Positions 34,041-43,179 of a DNA stretch of 64,000 bases are shown here, piece by piece. The notes below the pieces were generated by a model, which was given only the letters and a program-made list of their open reading frames with translations, was not told where the DNA came from and searched no databases. Position numbers and translations under genes: made by a program. The stretch is from positions 186,001 to 250,000 of the forward strand of contig JACKHV010000005.1 in NCBI GenBank assembly GCA_020638835.1, written 5' to 3'. The DNA is from Planctomycetota bacterium (GTDB taxonomy: Bacteria; Planctomycetota; UBA1135; GCA-002686595). The first letter of the stretch is position 1, and every line of letters begins with the position of its first letter.

Positions 34041-34652
34041 TTAGGCCAGGCCCTCTTCGAGGTCTTCGGCGTCGACGGGATCGGGAGCGGCGGCGCCGTG
34101 GGGCAAGGCCGTGTTGCCGATCTCGCGGCGCAGGCGGACGAGGTACGCCTGGACGGTGTCGTCCTCGAGGGACGCCAGACCGAAGAGTTCGCCCACCTCG
34201 CGCGCGAGCTTCAGGTTCGCTTCGAAGTCGACCGGATGCGTCCGGAAGTGGTCGCGCATGTAGCGGCGGAACGCGAACAGCGACCACCACCAACTGACGG
34301 AGAGCAGCACGACCGCGAGCACCACGACCACGCCGATCCAGACGATCGGGAAGCTGCGCTCGGCGTCCGCGGGCAGCGGGAAAGCGTGCCCGTAGAGTTG
34401 CAGGCCGAAGCCCGCGAGCAGGAAGCCGAAGCCGAGGTTCACCTGCACGCGGTGGAAGATGTACTCGCGGATCGTGCGCAGTCCTTCGCGCTTGATGCCG
34501 AGCCGTTCGCTGACGAGCTGGCGCGGGTGCCGGAACAAGATCGAGTTCGCGAGCAGGAACGAACCGACGATCGCCAGCACGAGACCGATCGCCGACCAGT
34601 CCGGGTTCGCGAAGCCGCCTTCGGGGGCGGAGAGGAGCGCGGGCTTGAGCAT
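34041..34652 (-). CDS. Inner-membrane protein of unknown function
   Basis: 203 residues with three strong membrane helices: about 21-40 (AIGLVLAIVGSFLLANSILF), 73-92 (GFGFLLAGFGLQLYGHAF) and 104-124 (IVWIGVVVVLAVVLLSVSWW). A basic, Arg-rich loop lies between helices 1 and 2, and a soluble acidic C-terminal tail follows. No family signature recognised. A TAGGGT hexamer sits 8 nt before the ATG. It is divergent from gatC across 158 bp. Confidence 0.75.
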   Translation of the reverse strand: MLKPALLSAPEGGFANPDWSAIGLVLAIVGSFLLANSILFRHPRQLVSERLGIKREGLRTIREYIFHRVQVNLGFGFLLAGFGLQLYGHAFPLPADAERSFPIVWIGVVVVLAVVLLSVSWWWSLFAFRRYMRDHFRTHPVDFEANLKLAREVGELFGLASLEDDTVQAYLVRLRREIGNTALPHGAAAPDPVDAEDLEEGLA

Positions 34653-34660
34653 CGCGGCTC

Positions 34661-34666
34661 ACCCTA
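34661..34666 (-). promoter_or_regulatory. Possible -10 (TAGGGT) for membrane-protein gene
   Basis: Minus-strand TAGGGT ends 8 nt before the ATG at 34652, in the same position as the other near-start hexamers. The match to TATAAT is weak (TA...T). Confidence 0.25.
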
Positions 34667-34776
34667 GACGGCCGTCCGAAGCGGAGCAAGAGGCGCGGTC
34701 CCGGGTGATTCCGACATCCTCGCACACGGCCGCCCGGTCCCCGGGCAGGCGCGTTCCTTCCGCCGCGCGCAGCCCG

Positions 34777-34782
34777 TAGAAT
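34777..34782 (+). promoter_or_regulatory. Possible -10 (TAGAAT) for gatCAB
   Basis: TAGAAT is five of six to consensus, 28 nt before the gatC ATG, which also has a GGAG Shine-Dalgarno-like sequence. A poor TTCCTT lies 17 bp upstream at the -35 position. Confidence 0.4.
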
Positions 34783-34810
34783 CCCCGCTCGCGATCCCCC
34801 TGGAGACCTC

Positions 34811-35110
34811 ATGGCATCATCCGACGAGGAGCTGGTGCGCCGCACCGCAGAGCTCGCAAGGCTGTCGATCACACCCGCCGAAGCCGCACACCTCGCCCCG
34901 CAGTTCGCGCGCATCCTGGAACACTTCAAGACGCTCTCGGATGTCGACCTCGAGGGCGTCGAGCCGACGACGGGCGCTTTCGGGCTGCGCGACGTGCTGC
35001 GGGCCGACGAGCCGCGCGCGAGCCTCACGCAGGACGAAGCGCTGGCGAACGCTCCCGAGCGGATCGAGGACTTCTACAGCGTCCCCAAGACCATCGGGGG
35101 TGACGCGTGA
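34811..35110 (+). CDS. gatC: Asp/Glu-tRNA amidotransferase subunit C
   Basis: 99 residues, the small belt-like subunit that stabilises GatA-GatB. Recognisable by VRRTAELARLSITPAEAAHLAPQF, then ARILEHFKTLSDVDLEGVEPT and the C-terminal RADEPRASLTQDEAL and RIEDFYSVPKTI. First gene of the gatC-gatA-gatB run, with a Shine-Dalgarno-like GGAG 7 nt before the ATG. The GatA GTG overlaps its stop. Confidence 0.95.
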   Translation: MASSDEELVRRTAELARLSITPAEAAHLAPQFARILEHFKTLSDVDLEGVEPTTGAFGLRDVLRADEPRASLTQDEALANAPERIEDFYSVPKTIGGDA

Positions 35111-36594
35111 CGGTCCGCTTCGGGGGGCAGGTCGACGCGGTCGCCCTGCGGAACGCGCTCGACGCCGGCACGGGGACGGTGAAGGACGTCGTCGAGGAGT
35201 GCCTCGCGCGCATCGCGGAGCGCGACGGGGAACTGCACGCGTTCACGCGGGTCGAAGCGGAATGCGCCCGCGCGCGCGCCGCCGAGCTCGACGCGAAGCG
35301 CGCTTCCGGCGCGGCGCTCGGCGCCCTCTTCGGCGTACCGGTCGCGCTCAAGGCGAACCTCTGCTGGAAGGGCGGTATCGCGGACTGCTCGAGCAAGCTG
35401 CTCGCGAACTACGCGCCGCCCTACGACGCGACCGTCGTGCGCCGGCTGCTCGACGCCGACGCGGTGATCGTCGGGACCACGAACATGGACGAGTTCGCGA
35501 TGGGCTCGTCGACCGAGAACTCCGCGCACGGACCGACGAGCAACCCGTGGGACACGGAGCGGACGCCCGGCGGTTCGTCCGGCGGCAGCGCGGTCGCCGT
35601 CGCCGGCGGCATGGTGCCGATCGCGCTCGGATCCGACACCGGCGGCTCCGTGCGTCAACCCGCCGCGCTCTGCGGCGTGCACGGGCTGAAGCCGACCTAC
35701 GGGCGCGTCTCGCGCTACGGCTTGATCGCCTTCGGCTCGAGCCTGGACGCGGTCAGCCCCTTCGCGCGCACGATCCGCGACGTCGCGCGCGTGCTCGAGG
35801 TCATCTCGGGCGCGTGCGACCGCGACTCGACCTGCCTGCCGTTGCCGCCCTTCGAAGCGCCGCAGCCCGCCGATCCGAGCCGGCTCGCGGGGTTCCGCGT
35901 CGGCGTGCCGAAGCAGTGCTTCCCCGCCGAGCTCGACGCCGGCGTGCGCGCGTGCGTCGAGTCCGCGCTGCAGCAGCTCGAGCGCATCGGCTGCGAGCTC
36001 GTCCCGATCGAACTCCCCCACGCCGAGCTCGCGATCCCGACCTACTACGTCGTCGCGACGGCCGAGGCGTCGAGCAACCTGGCGCGCTACGACGGCGTCG
36101 GCTTCGGCGTGCGCGCCGGATCGGAACTCGGTCTGCAGGAGATGTTCGCCGCGACGCGCGAAGCGGGCTTCGGCGAAGAGGTCAAGCGCCGCATCCTGCT
36201 CGGCACCTACGTGCTCTCCGCCGGCTACCAGGACGAGTGGTACGGACGAGCGCAGCACGCGCGCACGAAGATCCTCGGCGACTACCTCCAGGCCTTCGAG
36301 GAGGTCGACCTGGTCGCGGGTCCGACGAGTCCGTGCACGGCCTTCCGCCTCGGCGAGAAGACCGCCGACCCGATCGCGATGTACCAGACCGACTTGCTGA
36401 CGGTGCCCGCCAGCCTCGCCGGACTCCCGGCGATCAGCGTGCCGTGCGGCACCAGCGCCGGCTTGCCCGTCGGCCTGCAACTCGTTGCACCCGCGCAGGA
36501 GGACGGCCGCCTGTTGCGCGCCGCGCAGGCGTTCGAGCTCGCCACCGACCATCACCGGGCGCTGCCGCCCATGCTGCTAGGAGCGCAGGCATGA
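35107..36594 (+). CDS. gatA: Asp/Glu-tRNA amidotransferase subunit A (amidase)
   Basis: 495 residues; releases ammonia from glutamine for transamidation of misacylated Glu-tRNA(Gln) or Asp-tRNA(Asn). The amidase-signature triad is present: the Lys in GVPVALKANLCW, then the two serines in TPGGSSGGSA and GSDTGGSVRQPA. Other motifs are NMDEFAMGSSTENSAHGPT and GLKPTYGRVSRYGLIAFGSS. Note KAN rather than the common KDN after the catalytic lysine. The GTG start overlaps the gatC TGA, and the stop overlaps the gatB ATG. Confidence 0.97.
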   Translation: MTVRFGGQVDAVALRNALDAGTGTVKDVVEECLARIAERDGELHAFTRVEAECARARAAELDAKRASGAALGALFGVPVALKANLCWKGGIADCSSKLLANYAPPYDATVVRRLLDADAVIVGTTNMDEFAMGSSTENSAHGPTSNPWDTERTPGGSSGGSAVAVAGGMVPIALGSDTGGSVRQPAALCGVHGLKPTYGRVSRYGLIAFGSSLDAVSPFARTIRDVARVLEVISGACDRDSTCLPLPPFEAPQPADPSRLAGFRVGVPKQCFPAELDAGVRACVESALQQLERIGCELVPIELPHAELAIPTYYVVATAEASSNLARYDGVGFGVRAGSELGLQEMFAATREAGFGEEVKRRILLGTYVLSAGYQDEWYGRAQHARTKILGDYLQAFEEVDLVAGPTSPCTAFRLGEKTADPIAMYQTDLLTVPASLAGLPAISVPCGTSAGLPVGLQLVAPAQEDGRLLRAAQAFELATDHHRALPPMLLGAQA

Positions 36595-38081
36595 GCGCCA
36601 CGATCGAACGCGACGGAGACGTCTGGGTCTCGAGCCGCACGGGAACGCGCTGGCACGTCGTCTGCGGCCTCGAAGTGCACGCGCAACTGCGCACGCGCAC
36701 GAAGCTGTTCTGCGGCTGCGAGACCAGCTTCGGCGACCCTCCGAACAGCCGCACGTGTCCGGTCTGCACGGGCCAACCCGGCAGCTTGCCGGTGCTGAAC
36801 GAAGAAGCGCTCGCGCTCGCCGTGCGCGCCGCGTTGGCGATCGGCGCGGACGTCGCGCCGTGGTCGAAGTTCGACCGCAAGAACTACTTCTACTGCGACA
36901 TCCCGAAGAACTACCAGATCTCGCAGTTCGACCGCCCGTACTGCACGGGCGGCGGAATCGACCTGCCGAGCGGCAGGCGCATCCGGCTGCACCGCATCCA
37001 CCTGGAAGAGGACGCCGGCAAGGCGATCCACGACCGCGGAACGACGACGCTCGTCGACTTGAACCGCGCCGGCACGCCGTTGATCGAGTCGGTGACGGAA
37101 GCGGACGTCACCTCGCCCGAAGACGCCTTCGACTACCTGACGGCGCTCAAGGAGATCCTGATCTACGTCGGCGCGAGCAACGCGGACATGGAGAAGGGCG
37201 AGCTGCGCTGCGATGTGAACGTGTCCGTGCACCCCGCCGGCGAGGGTTGGCGCACGAAGGTCGAGGTCAAGAACCTCAACTCCTTCCGCAACGTCGCCGC
37301 CGCGCTCGAGCACGAGATCCTGCGCCAGATCCAGGCCTACGAGAGCGGCGACGAGTCGCGCTATCCGGTCCAAGAGACGCGGCTGTGGGACGCGGACAAG
37401 CTCGTCACGCGCTCCATGCGCTCGAAGGAAGCGGCGGACGACTACCGCTACTTCACGGAGCCCGACCTTCCGCCGGTCACCGTGTCGCCGTCCTTCCTCG
37501 AGCGCCAGCGCGGCATGCTTCCGGAGCTGCCCGCCGCGCGTCGAACGCGCTACGTGCGCGAGCTCGGACTCTCCGCCTACGACGCGGACGTTTTGGTCGC
37601 GGACCGCGCCGTGGCGGACTTCTTCGAGGCCGCCGCGCGCATCTCCGGTCGTCCCAAGGAAGCCGCCAACTGGATCTCGAACGAGGTGCTGCGCGCGCTC
37701 GGCGACGCCCAGACGGGCGCGTCGACGATCGACGACCTGCCGGTCAAGCCGCACGACCTCGCCGAGCTGATCGAGCTCGTCGCGAAAGGCACGATCCACA
37801 CCGCCGCGGGTCGTACGGTGATCCGCGAGATGCTCGAGTCGGGCACCGCGGCCGCGGAGGTCGTCGAGAGGCTCGGCCTGGAGCAAGTCGAGGACGAGAG
37901 CCAGCTCGAGGACTGGTGCCGCGCCGCGCTCGAGGGCAAGGACGCGATCGTCGCGGACGTGAAGGACGGCAAGGAAAAGGCCCTCGGCGCGCTGATCGGT
38001 CCCGTCATGCAGGCTTCCGGCGGCAAGGCGAACCCGCAGAAGGTGCGCGAGATCCTGAAGCGCCTGATCCTGGAGAGCTGA
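36591..38081 (+). CDS. gatB: Asp/Glu-tRNA amidotransferase subunit B
   Basis: 496 residues; phosphorylates and amidates the misacylated tRNA and binds it with its tail. It has CGLEVHAQLRTRTKLFCGC with nearby CPVCTGQPGSLP (zinc cysteines), KNYFYCDIPKNYQISQFD, HLEEDAGKAIHD, LVDLNRAGTPLIE, KGELRCDVNVSV, KVEVKNLNSF, ETRLWD, MRSKEAADDYRYFTEPDLPP, then the C-terminal YqeY-like helical domain ending in NPQKVREILKRLI. The ATG overlaps the gatA stop (ATGA). Having all three Gat subunits implies the indirect route for Gln- and/or Asn-tRNA. Confidence 0.97.
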   Translation: MSATIERDGDVWVSSRTGTRWHVVCGLEVHAQLRTRTKLFCGCETSFGDPPNSRTCPVCTGQPGSLPVLNEEALALAVRAALAIGADVAPWSKFDRKNYFYCDIPKNYQISQFDRPYCTGGGIDLPSGRRIRLHRIHLEEDAGKAIHDRGTTTLVDLNRAGTPLIESVTEADVTSPEDAFDYLTALKEILIYVGASNADMEKGELRCDVNVSVHPAGEGWRTKVEVKNLNSFRNVAAALEHEILRQIQAYESGDESRYPVQETRLWDADKLVTRSMRSKEAADDYRYFTEPDLPPVTVSPSFLERQRGMLPELPAARRTRYVRELGLSAYDADVLVADRAVADFFEAAARISGRPKEAANWISNEVLRALGDAQTGASTIDDLPVKPHDLAELIELVAKGTIHTAAGRTVIREMLESGTAAAEVVERLGLEQVEDESQLEDWCRAALEGKDAIVADVKDGKEKALGALIGPVMQASGGKANPQKVREILKRLILES

Positions 38082-38086
38082 CGCCG

Positions 38087-38434
38087 GTGGCGACCGAACA
38101 CGTTCCGATCGAGGAGCTGATCGACGTCGACGCCGTCGGCCCTGGAACGCGCCCCCCCACGCCGCGCGAGCTGCGTGAGGCGTTACCGCGCGGCTGGGCG
38201 CTCGACGACAACAACCGCACCGCGCACCGCGACGTGCGCCTCCTGTTCCGCGAGGGTTGGATCCTCGTGATCGGCATGCTGCTCTTCGGCGCCGCGGCGC
38301 TGTTCTTCTTCCAGAGCGTGCTGCCGCGCGGCTGGGCGGGCTTCCTGCGCTTCGCCGCCGCGGCGGCCGCCGTGCTGCTCGTCGGCGGCCTCGTCGGGCC
38401 GCTGATCAGCAGGGCGCTGCTGCGTCGTTCGTGA
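38087..38434 (+). CDS. Small two-helix membrane protein downstream of gatB
   Basis: 115 residues from GTG 38087, 5 nt after the gatB stop. A soluble, acidic-to-basic N-terminal half of about 60 residues precedes helix 1 (ILVIGMLLFGAAALFFFQSVL) and helix 2 (FAAAAAAVLLVGGLVGPLI), ending in RALLRRS. No known family. The tight spacing suggests co-transcription with gatCAB. The TGA forms part of the first arm of hairpin B. Upstream in-frame starts would lie inside gatB. Confidence 0.65.
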   Translation: MATEHVPIEELIDVDAVGPGTRPPTPRELREALPRGWALDDNNRTAHRDVRLLFREGWILVIGMLLFGAAALFFFQSVLPRGWAGFLRFAAAAAAVLLVGGLVGPLISRALLRRS

Positions 38435-38607
38435 GTACCGTGCCGTAGTCGTTTGCGCCGCGATCGGCCCGCGCCGCTGACCGTGCCGGCGCCCTCGGCC
38501 CGTGAGTACCGTGCCGTAGTCGTTTGCGCCGCGATCGGCCCGCGCCGCTGACCGTGCCGGCGCCCTCGGCCGATCGCGGCGCAAACGACTACGGCACGGT
38601 ACTCACG
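38430..38607. repeat. Hairpin B: perfect 40-bp stem with tandemly duplicated arm
   Basis: Bases 38430-38500 and 38501-38571 are identical 71-bp direct repeats (arm plus loop). The second copy pairs with 38568-38607: arms 38501-38540 and 38568-38607 are a perfect 40-bp inverted repeat around a 27-nt loop that itself has a 6-bp stem (38542-38547/38558-38563). The repeat starts at the TGA of the membrane-protein gene, with CGTGAGTACCG at each arm's border. It is related to hairpins A, C and D by position and border but differs in arm sequence. Confidence 0.88.
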
Positions 38608-38614
38608 AACGACG

Positions 38615-38646
38615 ACGCCCCCCGCTGCCTGGACAGCGAGGGGCGT
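38615..38646 (-). terminator. Terminator hairpin after secreted acidic protein gene
   Basis: Stem ACGCCCC-C-CGCTG with CAGCG-A-GGGGCGT (12 pairs, one C/A mismatch) and a 6-nt loop, 21 bp past the stop at 38668 and 7 bp from hairpin B. Flanks are T-poor on the minus strand (CGTCGTTC). Confidence 0.6.
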
Positions 38647-38667
38647 CTCGTTGATTCGGTCCGCGGA

Positions 38668-39717
38668 CTACTCGCCCGAGCCGGTCGTCATCGTCCAGGC
38701 GCCGGTGCCGGAGAGCTCCGCGCTCGCCTCGAACTGCTGCGACTGGCCCATCACGTCGATCGAGGCGTCGACGTCGGCGAGCAGCGTCATCTCGCAGGAC
38801 ATCTCGTAACTGTGCAGGTGCCCGGTGGCCGGATCCCAGAGCAGCGTGCCCGTGCCCTTGAAGCTGAGGTCGAGGCCGGCGGTGATGTCCGCGTCGATCT
38901 CGACTTCGGCGCCCTCGGCCTGCAGGTCGATCATCGACATCAGCAGCTCGGAGAGGTCGATCGCGCCTTCACCCTCGAACTCGAAGGCGATCTCGCCGAA
39001 GCTCGCGTCGCCATCCTCGCGCAGGCCCTTGTAGGTGCACTCGATCGTGAAGTCCTCGAAGGCCTCGTCGAACTGCGACTCGAGTTCCTGGCTGACGAGT
39101 TCCATCACTTCGTCGTCCTGCTCACCGCCGCCTTGCGGGAAGCCGCCGGGCGCGAAGAGGCTGAGCGCTTCGGAACCGTCCATCTCCCAGGTGTCGCCCT
39201 CGGAGACCTCGCCGTCGGGGAGCAGTGCGGTGAAGTCCATGTCGACTTCGAGGTTCTCGAGCAGGTCCTCGTCGCCCTCGGACTCGTGGTAGGACTTCTT
39301 GTAGACGCCCTCTTCCTCGTCCCACTTGAACTGGATCGTCGAGTCCTCGAGCGCGTCGAAGCCGTCGGCCGCTTCGCGATCCGACTCGGTGCCGCCCTCG
39401 GCCGAGAGTTCGTTGTAGGTGCGCAGCAGCTCGACGTGCTTGCCACCGGCCGTCTTGACGAATTCGTCCGTGACCTTGATCACGGCACTCATCGTCAGCG
39501 CCTCGTCGAGCTCGCCCATCATCATCCCGCCCATGTCCTGGCCGTCGACGATCATGCTGAGGTCCTCGACGTACAGGCTGACCTCCATCGAGAGTTCCCG
39601 GTCGAGCGTGCTGCCGTCCGCGGGCGCGAAGGCGAGCTTCTCCCCGCGTGCACCGAAGGCCACGAGGAGGGGCAGGGCGAGGGCGGAGGCGGCGTACTTG
39701 GTGCGTTGGCGAATCAT
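38668..39717 (-). CDS. Secreted acidic protein of unknown function
   Basis: 349 residues from ATG 39717, the first codon of a signal peptide (MIRQRTKYAASALALPLLVAFGA). The mature part is very acidic (runs of Glu/Asp such as EEEGVYKKSYHESEGDEDLLE) and methionine-rich near residues 55-70 (MIVDGQDMGGMMMGELDE), with alternating beta strands. It resembles planctomycete proteins that measure a modified-lipoprotein or beta-type scaffold, but I recognise no motif. A TATCAT hexamer lies 79 bp before the ATG (39796-39801), so a leader of about 70 nt is likely. Confidence 0.75.
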   Translation of the reverse strand: MIRQRTKYAASALALPLLVAFGARGEKLAFAPADGSTLDRELSMEVSLYVEDLSMIVDGQDMGGMMMGELDEALTMSAVIKVTDEFVKTAGGKHVELLRTYNELSAEGGTESDREAADGFDALEDSTIQFKWDEEEGVYKKSYHESEGDEDLLENLEVDMDFTALLPDGEVSEGDTWEMDGSEALSLFAPGGFPQGGGEQDDEVMELVSQELESQFDEAFEDFTIECTYKGLREDGDASFGEIAFEFEGEGAIDLSELLMSMIDLQAEGAEVEIDADITAGLDLSFKGTGTLLWDPATGHLHSYEMSCEMTLLADVDASIDVMGQSQQFEASAELSGTGAWTMTTGSGE

Positions 39718-39795
39718 CGTCGGAGTGAGCTGGGGTCTTCTGAGTGAGGTGGGTCGCGGGATTCCGCTGCGGATCGTCGCGGGCTTCCGCGCCGC

Positions 39796-39801
39796 ATGAT
39801 A
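39796..39801 (-). promoter_or_regulatory. Possible -10 (GCTATCAT) for secreted acidic protein gene
   Basis: Minus-strand TATCAT preceded by GC, the same extended form seen elsewhere, but 78 nt before the ATG. No matching -35 is visible. Confidence 0.35.
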
Positions 39802-39946
39802 GCGGGCCGCCCGAGAATTCGAGACCGAAGGGTCGTCGCGGCGGCCGCCGAGTCGTCGATTTCGCCCTCCTACGCGCGGCATTCGCTCCCGTTTCGGGGA
39901 AGTCCGCGCCGATGGCCGGGGGCGGGCCGCGAGGGCCGGCTCGAGG

Positions 39947-41497
39947 CTACTCCCACTCGATCGTGGCGGGCGGCTTCGAGCTGATGTCGAGGACCACGCG
40001 GTTGATCCCGCGCACCTCGTTGATGATCCGGTTCGAGATCCGGGCGAGGAGCTCGTGCGAGAGGTGGCCCCAATCGGCGGTCATGCCGTCCGTGGACTCG
40101 ACCACGCGCAGGGCGCAGGCGCTCTCGTAGGTGCGCGCGTCCCCCATCACGCCGACGGACTTCACCGGCAGCAGCACGGCGAAGTACTGCCACAGGCTCC
40201 GGTGCTCGCCGGCGGCCTCGATCTCGGTCGTGACGATGTGGTCGGCGTCCTGCAGCAAGCGGACCCGCTCGGGGGTGACTTCGCCGACGATGCGGACCGC
40301 GAGGCCCGGGCCGGGGAAGGGTTGGCGGCCGACGATGCGTTCGTCGAGCCCCATGAAGCGGCCGATCGCGCGCACCTCGTCCTTGAACAGCTCGCGCAGC
40401 GGTTCGACGAGCGCCATGTCGAGGTCTTCGGGCAGGCCGCCGACGTTGTGGTGACTCTTGATCACGGCCGTGCTGCCGCCGTGCGCCGCGACGGACTCGA
40501 TCACGTCGGGGTACAGCGTGCCCTGGCCGAGGAACTTCGAGTTCTGGAAGCGCTTCGCCTCCTCGCGGAAGACCTCGACGAACTCGTGGCCGATGATCTT
40601 CCGCTTGCGCTCGGGGTCGGTCACGCCGGCGAGCTTCGAGAGGAAGCGGTCCGCCGCGTCGACCGTCGTGAGGTCCATGCCGAGGTGCTCGCGAAACTCC
40701 GCCTCGACGGCCTCGCGCTCGCCCTTCCGCAGCAAACCGTTGTCGACGAAGATGCAGTGCTGACGCGCGCCGATCGCCTTGTGGATGATCAGTGCGGCGA
40801 CGGAGGAGTCGACGCCGCCGGACAGGCCGAGCACGACTTCGCCGGTCTCGCCGACGATCTCTTGCACCTTCGCCACCTCGCGGTCGACGATCGAGTCGGG
40901 CTTCCAGTCGCCCGGCAGCGCGCAGACCTTGACGAGGAAGTTGTCGATCATCTCGCGTCCGCGGACCGAGTGCGTGACTTCCGGGTGGTACTGCACGCCC
41001 CACAGCTTGCGCGCGGGATCCGCGACGGCGGCGAACTCGCAGTTGTCCGAGCTGGCGTAGGTGTTGAAGCCGTCCGGCACGGCGACGACGGAGTCACCGT
41101 GGCTCATCCAGACGACCGTGTGACCGCCGATGCCGTCGAAGAGGCCTTCGGACTCGAGGATGCGGATCGAGGTGCGTCCGTACTCGCGCGAGTCGGACGC
41201 GACGACCTTGCCGCCGAGTTCCTGACACATCCACTGCATTCCGTAGCAGATGCCGAGCACCGGCACGCCGAGGTCGAGCAGCTCGCGCGGCGGACGCGGC
41301 GAGCCCTCGTCGTAGACGGAGTTCGGGCCGCCCGACAGGATCACGCCGCCGAGGTCCATGCGGCGCGCCGTCTCCAGCGCACGTTCGGGGATGGTGATCT
41401 CGCACCAAGTCCCCGCTTCGCGCAGGCGTCGGGCGATGAGTTGCGTGTACTGGGTGCCCAGGTCGACGATGAGGACACCGCGGGGAGCCTGACTCAT
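39947..41497 (-). CDS. guaA: GMP synthase (glutamine-hydrolysing)
   Basis: 516 residues; converts XMP to GMP. The N-terminal class I glutaminase has LIVDLGTQYTQLIARRLRE, LSGGPNSVYDEGSP, the nucleophile Cys in LGICYGMQWM and the HPE of WGVQYHPEV. The ATP-pyrophosphatase P-loop is VLGLSGGVDSSVAA. The C-terminal dimerisation domain has PFPGPGLAVRI, RTYESACALRVV and a conserved IEWE end. The ATG overlaps the guaB stop (ATGA), so GuaB and GuaA are made together as successive purine steps. Confidence 0.98.
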   Translation of the reverse strand: MSQAPRGVLIVDLGTQYTQLIARRLREAGTWCEITIPERALETARRMDLGGVILSGGPNSVYDEGSPRPPRELLDLGVPVLGICYGMQWMCQELGGKVVASDSREYGRTSIRILESEGLFDGIGGHTVVWMSHGDSVVAVPDGFNTYASSDNCEFAAVADPARKLWGVQYHPEVTHSVRGREMIDNFLVKVCALPGDWKPDSIVDREVAKVQEIVGETGEVVLGLSGGVDSSVAALIIHKAIGARQHCIFVDNGLLRKGEREAVEAEFREHLGMDLTTVDAADRFLSKLAGVTDPERKRKIIGHEFVEVFREEAKRFQNSKFLGQGTLYPDVIESVAAHGGSTAVIKSHHNVGGLPEDLDMALVEPLRELFKDEVRAIGRFMGLDERIVGRQPFPGPGLAVRIVGEVTPERVRLLQDADHIVTTEIEAAGEHRSLWQYFAVLLPVKSVGVMGDARTYESACALRVVESTDGMTADWGHLSHELLARISNRIINEVRGINRVVLDISSKPPATIEWE

Positions 41498-42948
41498 TCG
41501 GAATGGAAGTAGTTGGGGGATTCCTTGGTGATGCTGACGTCGTGCGGGTGGCTCTCCTTGATCCCTGCCGCGGTGATGCGGCAGAAGACGGCGCGCTCCC
41601 AGAACGATGGGATGTCGCGCGCACCGGTGTAGCCCATGCCCGACCGGACGCCGCCGACCAGCTGGTGGACGAAGTGCGAGAGTCGGCCCTTGTACGGAAC
41701 CATGCCCTCGATGCCTTCCGGCACGAGCTTGTGCGCTTCCTGCACGTCGCCCTGGCGGTAGCGTTCCTTCGAGCCCTTCTGCATCGCGCCGAGCGAGCCC
41801 ATGCCGCGCACGGCCTTGAAGGAACGGCCCTTGTAGAGGAAGGTCTCGCCCGGGCTCTCCTCGAGGCCCGCGAAGAGGCTGCCGAGCATCACGCACGACG
41901 CGCCCGCCGCGATCGCCTTCGCGATGTCGCCCGAGAACCGAATGCCGCCGTCCGCGATGACCGGCACGCCGGACGACTTGATCGCCTCGACGACGTCCAT
42001 CACCGCCGTCAGCTGGGGAACGCCGACGCCCGCCACGACGCGCGTGGTGCAGATGGAACCCGGTCCGATGCCGACCTTGACCGCGTCGACGCCCGCGTCC
42101 ACGAGCGCGCGCGCCGCTTCCGCCGTCGCGATGTTGCCGGCGACCACGTCGACGTCGAGCTTGCGCTTCAGCTCGCGGACAGTGTCCATCACGTTCGTGC
42201 TGTGGCCGTGCGCGGTGTCGACGACGAGCACGTCGACGCCGGCTTCCACGAGCCCTTCGGCGCGCTCGAAGTCACGCACGCCGATCGCCGCTCCCACGCG
42301 CAGGCGACCGCGATCGTCGGTCGCCGCCTTGGGGAACTGCTCGAGCATCTTGATGTCCTTCATCGTGATCAGACCGCGCAGGCGGCGCGCGTCGTCGACG
42401 ATGATCAGCTTCTCGACCTTGTGGCGGTAGAGCAGCTCGCGAGCCTGCTCCAGGCCCGTTCCGGGCGGAGCGGTCACGAGGTTCTCGCGCGTCATGATCT
42501 CGCCCACGGGCGTCGAGTCGCCCGTCTGGAAGCGGCAGTCGCGCGAGGTGAGGATGCCGACCACGACCTCGCCCTCGACGATCGGAACACCCGAGATGTG
42601 GTGCGTCGCCATCAGCGAGCGCGCTTCGCCGACGGTCGCCGTCGGCGGCAGGGTCACGGGGTCGATGATCACGCCGTTCGCGGAGCGCTTGACCTTGTCG
42701 ACCTCTTGGATCTGGCCCTCGACCGAGAAGTTGCGGTGGATGACGCCGATGCCGCCCTCGCGCGCGAGCGCGACCGCGAGCCCCCACTCCGTGACGGTGT
42801 CCATCGCGGCCGAGGCCAGCGGGACGTTCAGCGACACGTTGCGCGAGAAGCGCGTGGCGAGATCGACCTCGGTGGGCACGAGATCGGAGTGCTGCGGAAC
42901 GAGCAGCACGTCGTCGAAGGTGAGACCTTCTCTCAGCTCGAGGCTCAT
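41494..42948 (-). CDS. guaB: Inosine-5'-monophosphate dehydrogenase
   Basis: 484 residues; NAD-dependent oxidation of IMP to XMP, the rate-limiting step to guanine nucleotides. N-terminal GLTFDDVLLVPQHSDLVP, two CBS domains around residues 90-210, then DTAHGHS, VVAGNIATAEAAR, the catalytic loop KVGIGPGSICTTRVVAGVGVP with the reactive Cys, VIADGGIRFSGDI, and the mobile flap YRQGDVQEAHKLVPEGIEG. Its 5' flank holds facing terminator-like hairpins that could attenuate expression. Confidence 0.98.
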   Translation of the reverse strand: MSLELREGLTFDDVLLVPQHSDLVPTEVDLATRFSRNVSLNVPLASAAMDTVTEWGLAVALAREGGIGVIHRNFSVEGQIQEVDKVKRSANGVIIDPVTLPPTATVGEARSLMATHHISGVPIVEGEVVVGILTSRDCRFQTGDSTPVGEIMTRENLVTAPPGTGLEQARELLYRHKVEKLIIVDDARRLRGLITMKDIKMLEQFPKAATDDRGRLRVGAAIGVRDFERAEGLVEAGVDVLVVDTAHGHSTNVMDTVRELKRKLDVDVVAGNIATAEAARALVDAGVDAVKVGIGPGSICTTRVVAGVGVPQLTAVMDVVEAIKSSGVPVIADGGIRFSGDIAKAIAAGASCVMLGSLFAGLEESPGETFLYKGRSFKAVRGMGSLGAMQKGSKERYRQGDVQEAHKLVPEGIEGMVPYKGRLSHFVHQLVGGVRSGMGYTGARDIPSFWERAVFCRITAAGIKESHPHDVSITKESPNYFHSE

Positions 42949-43179
42949 GGACCGGTGTCCTTCTGGGGCCGCGCGGATGCACCCCTGGCGCCGTCTTCCT
43001 TGGATCAACGACCTCGTCGCGGCGGGATCTCCGCTGCGCGCTTCGGCGGCCCGGGGGGGTCCGCTGAGCTTCTCTCGGCCGCTGGGGAAAAGGTCGATCC
43101 TAACGCGCCGGCTTCTCCGGTCCAAGCCCGCGCGCCGTCGATCCGCGGGCGCGCGGCAGGAAGGACACCTCGGGAACGG

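Noticed and set aside
34941..36590. Plus-strand frame extending upstream of gatB across gatA
   Set aside because: Upstream part is an Arg/Ala-rich out-of-frame translation of gatA. gatB motifs start after the ATG at 36591 that overlaps the gatA stop.
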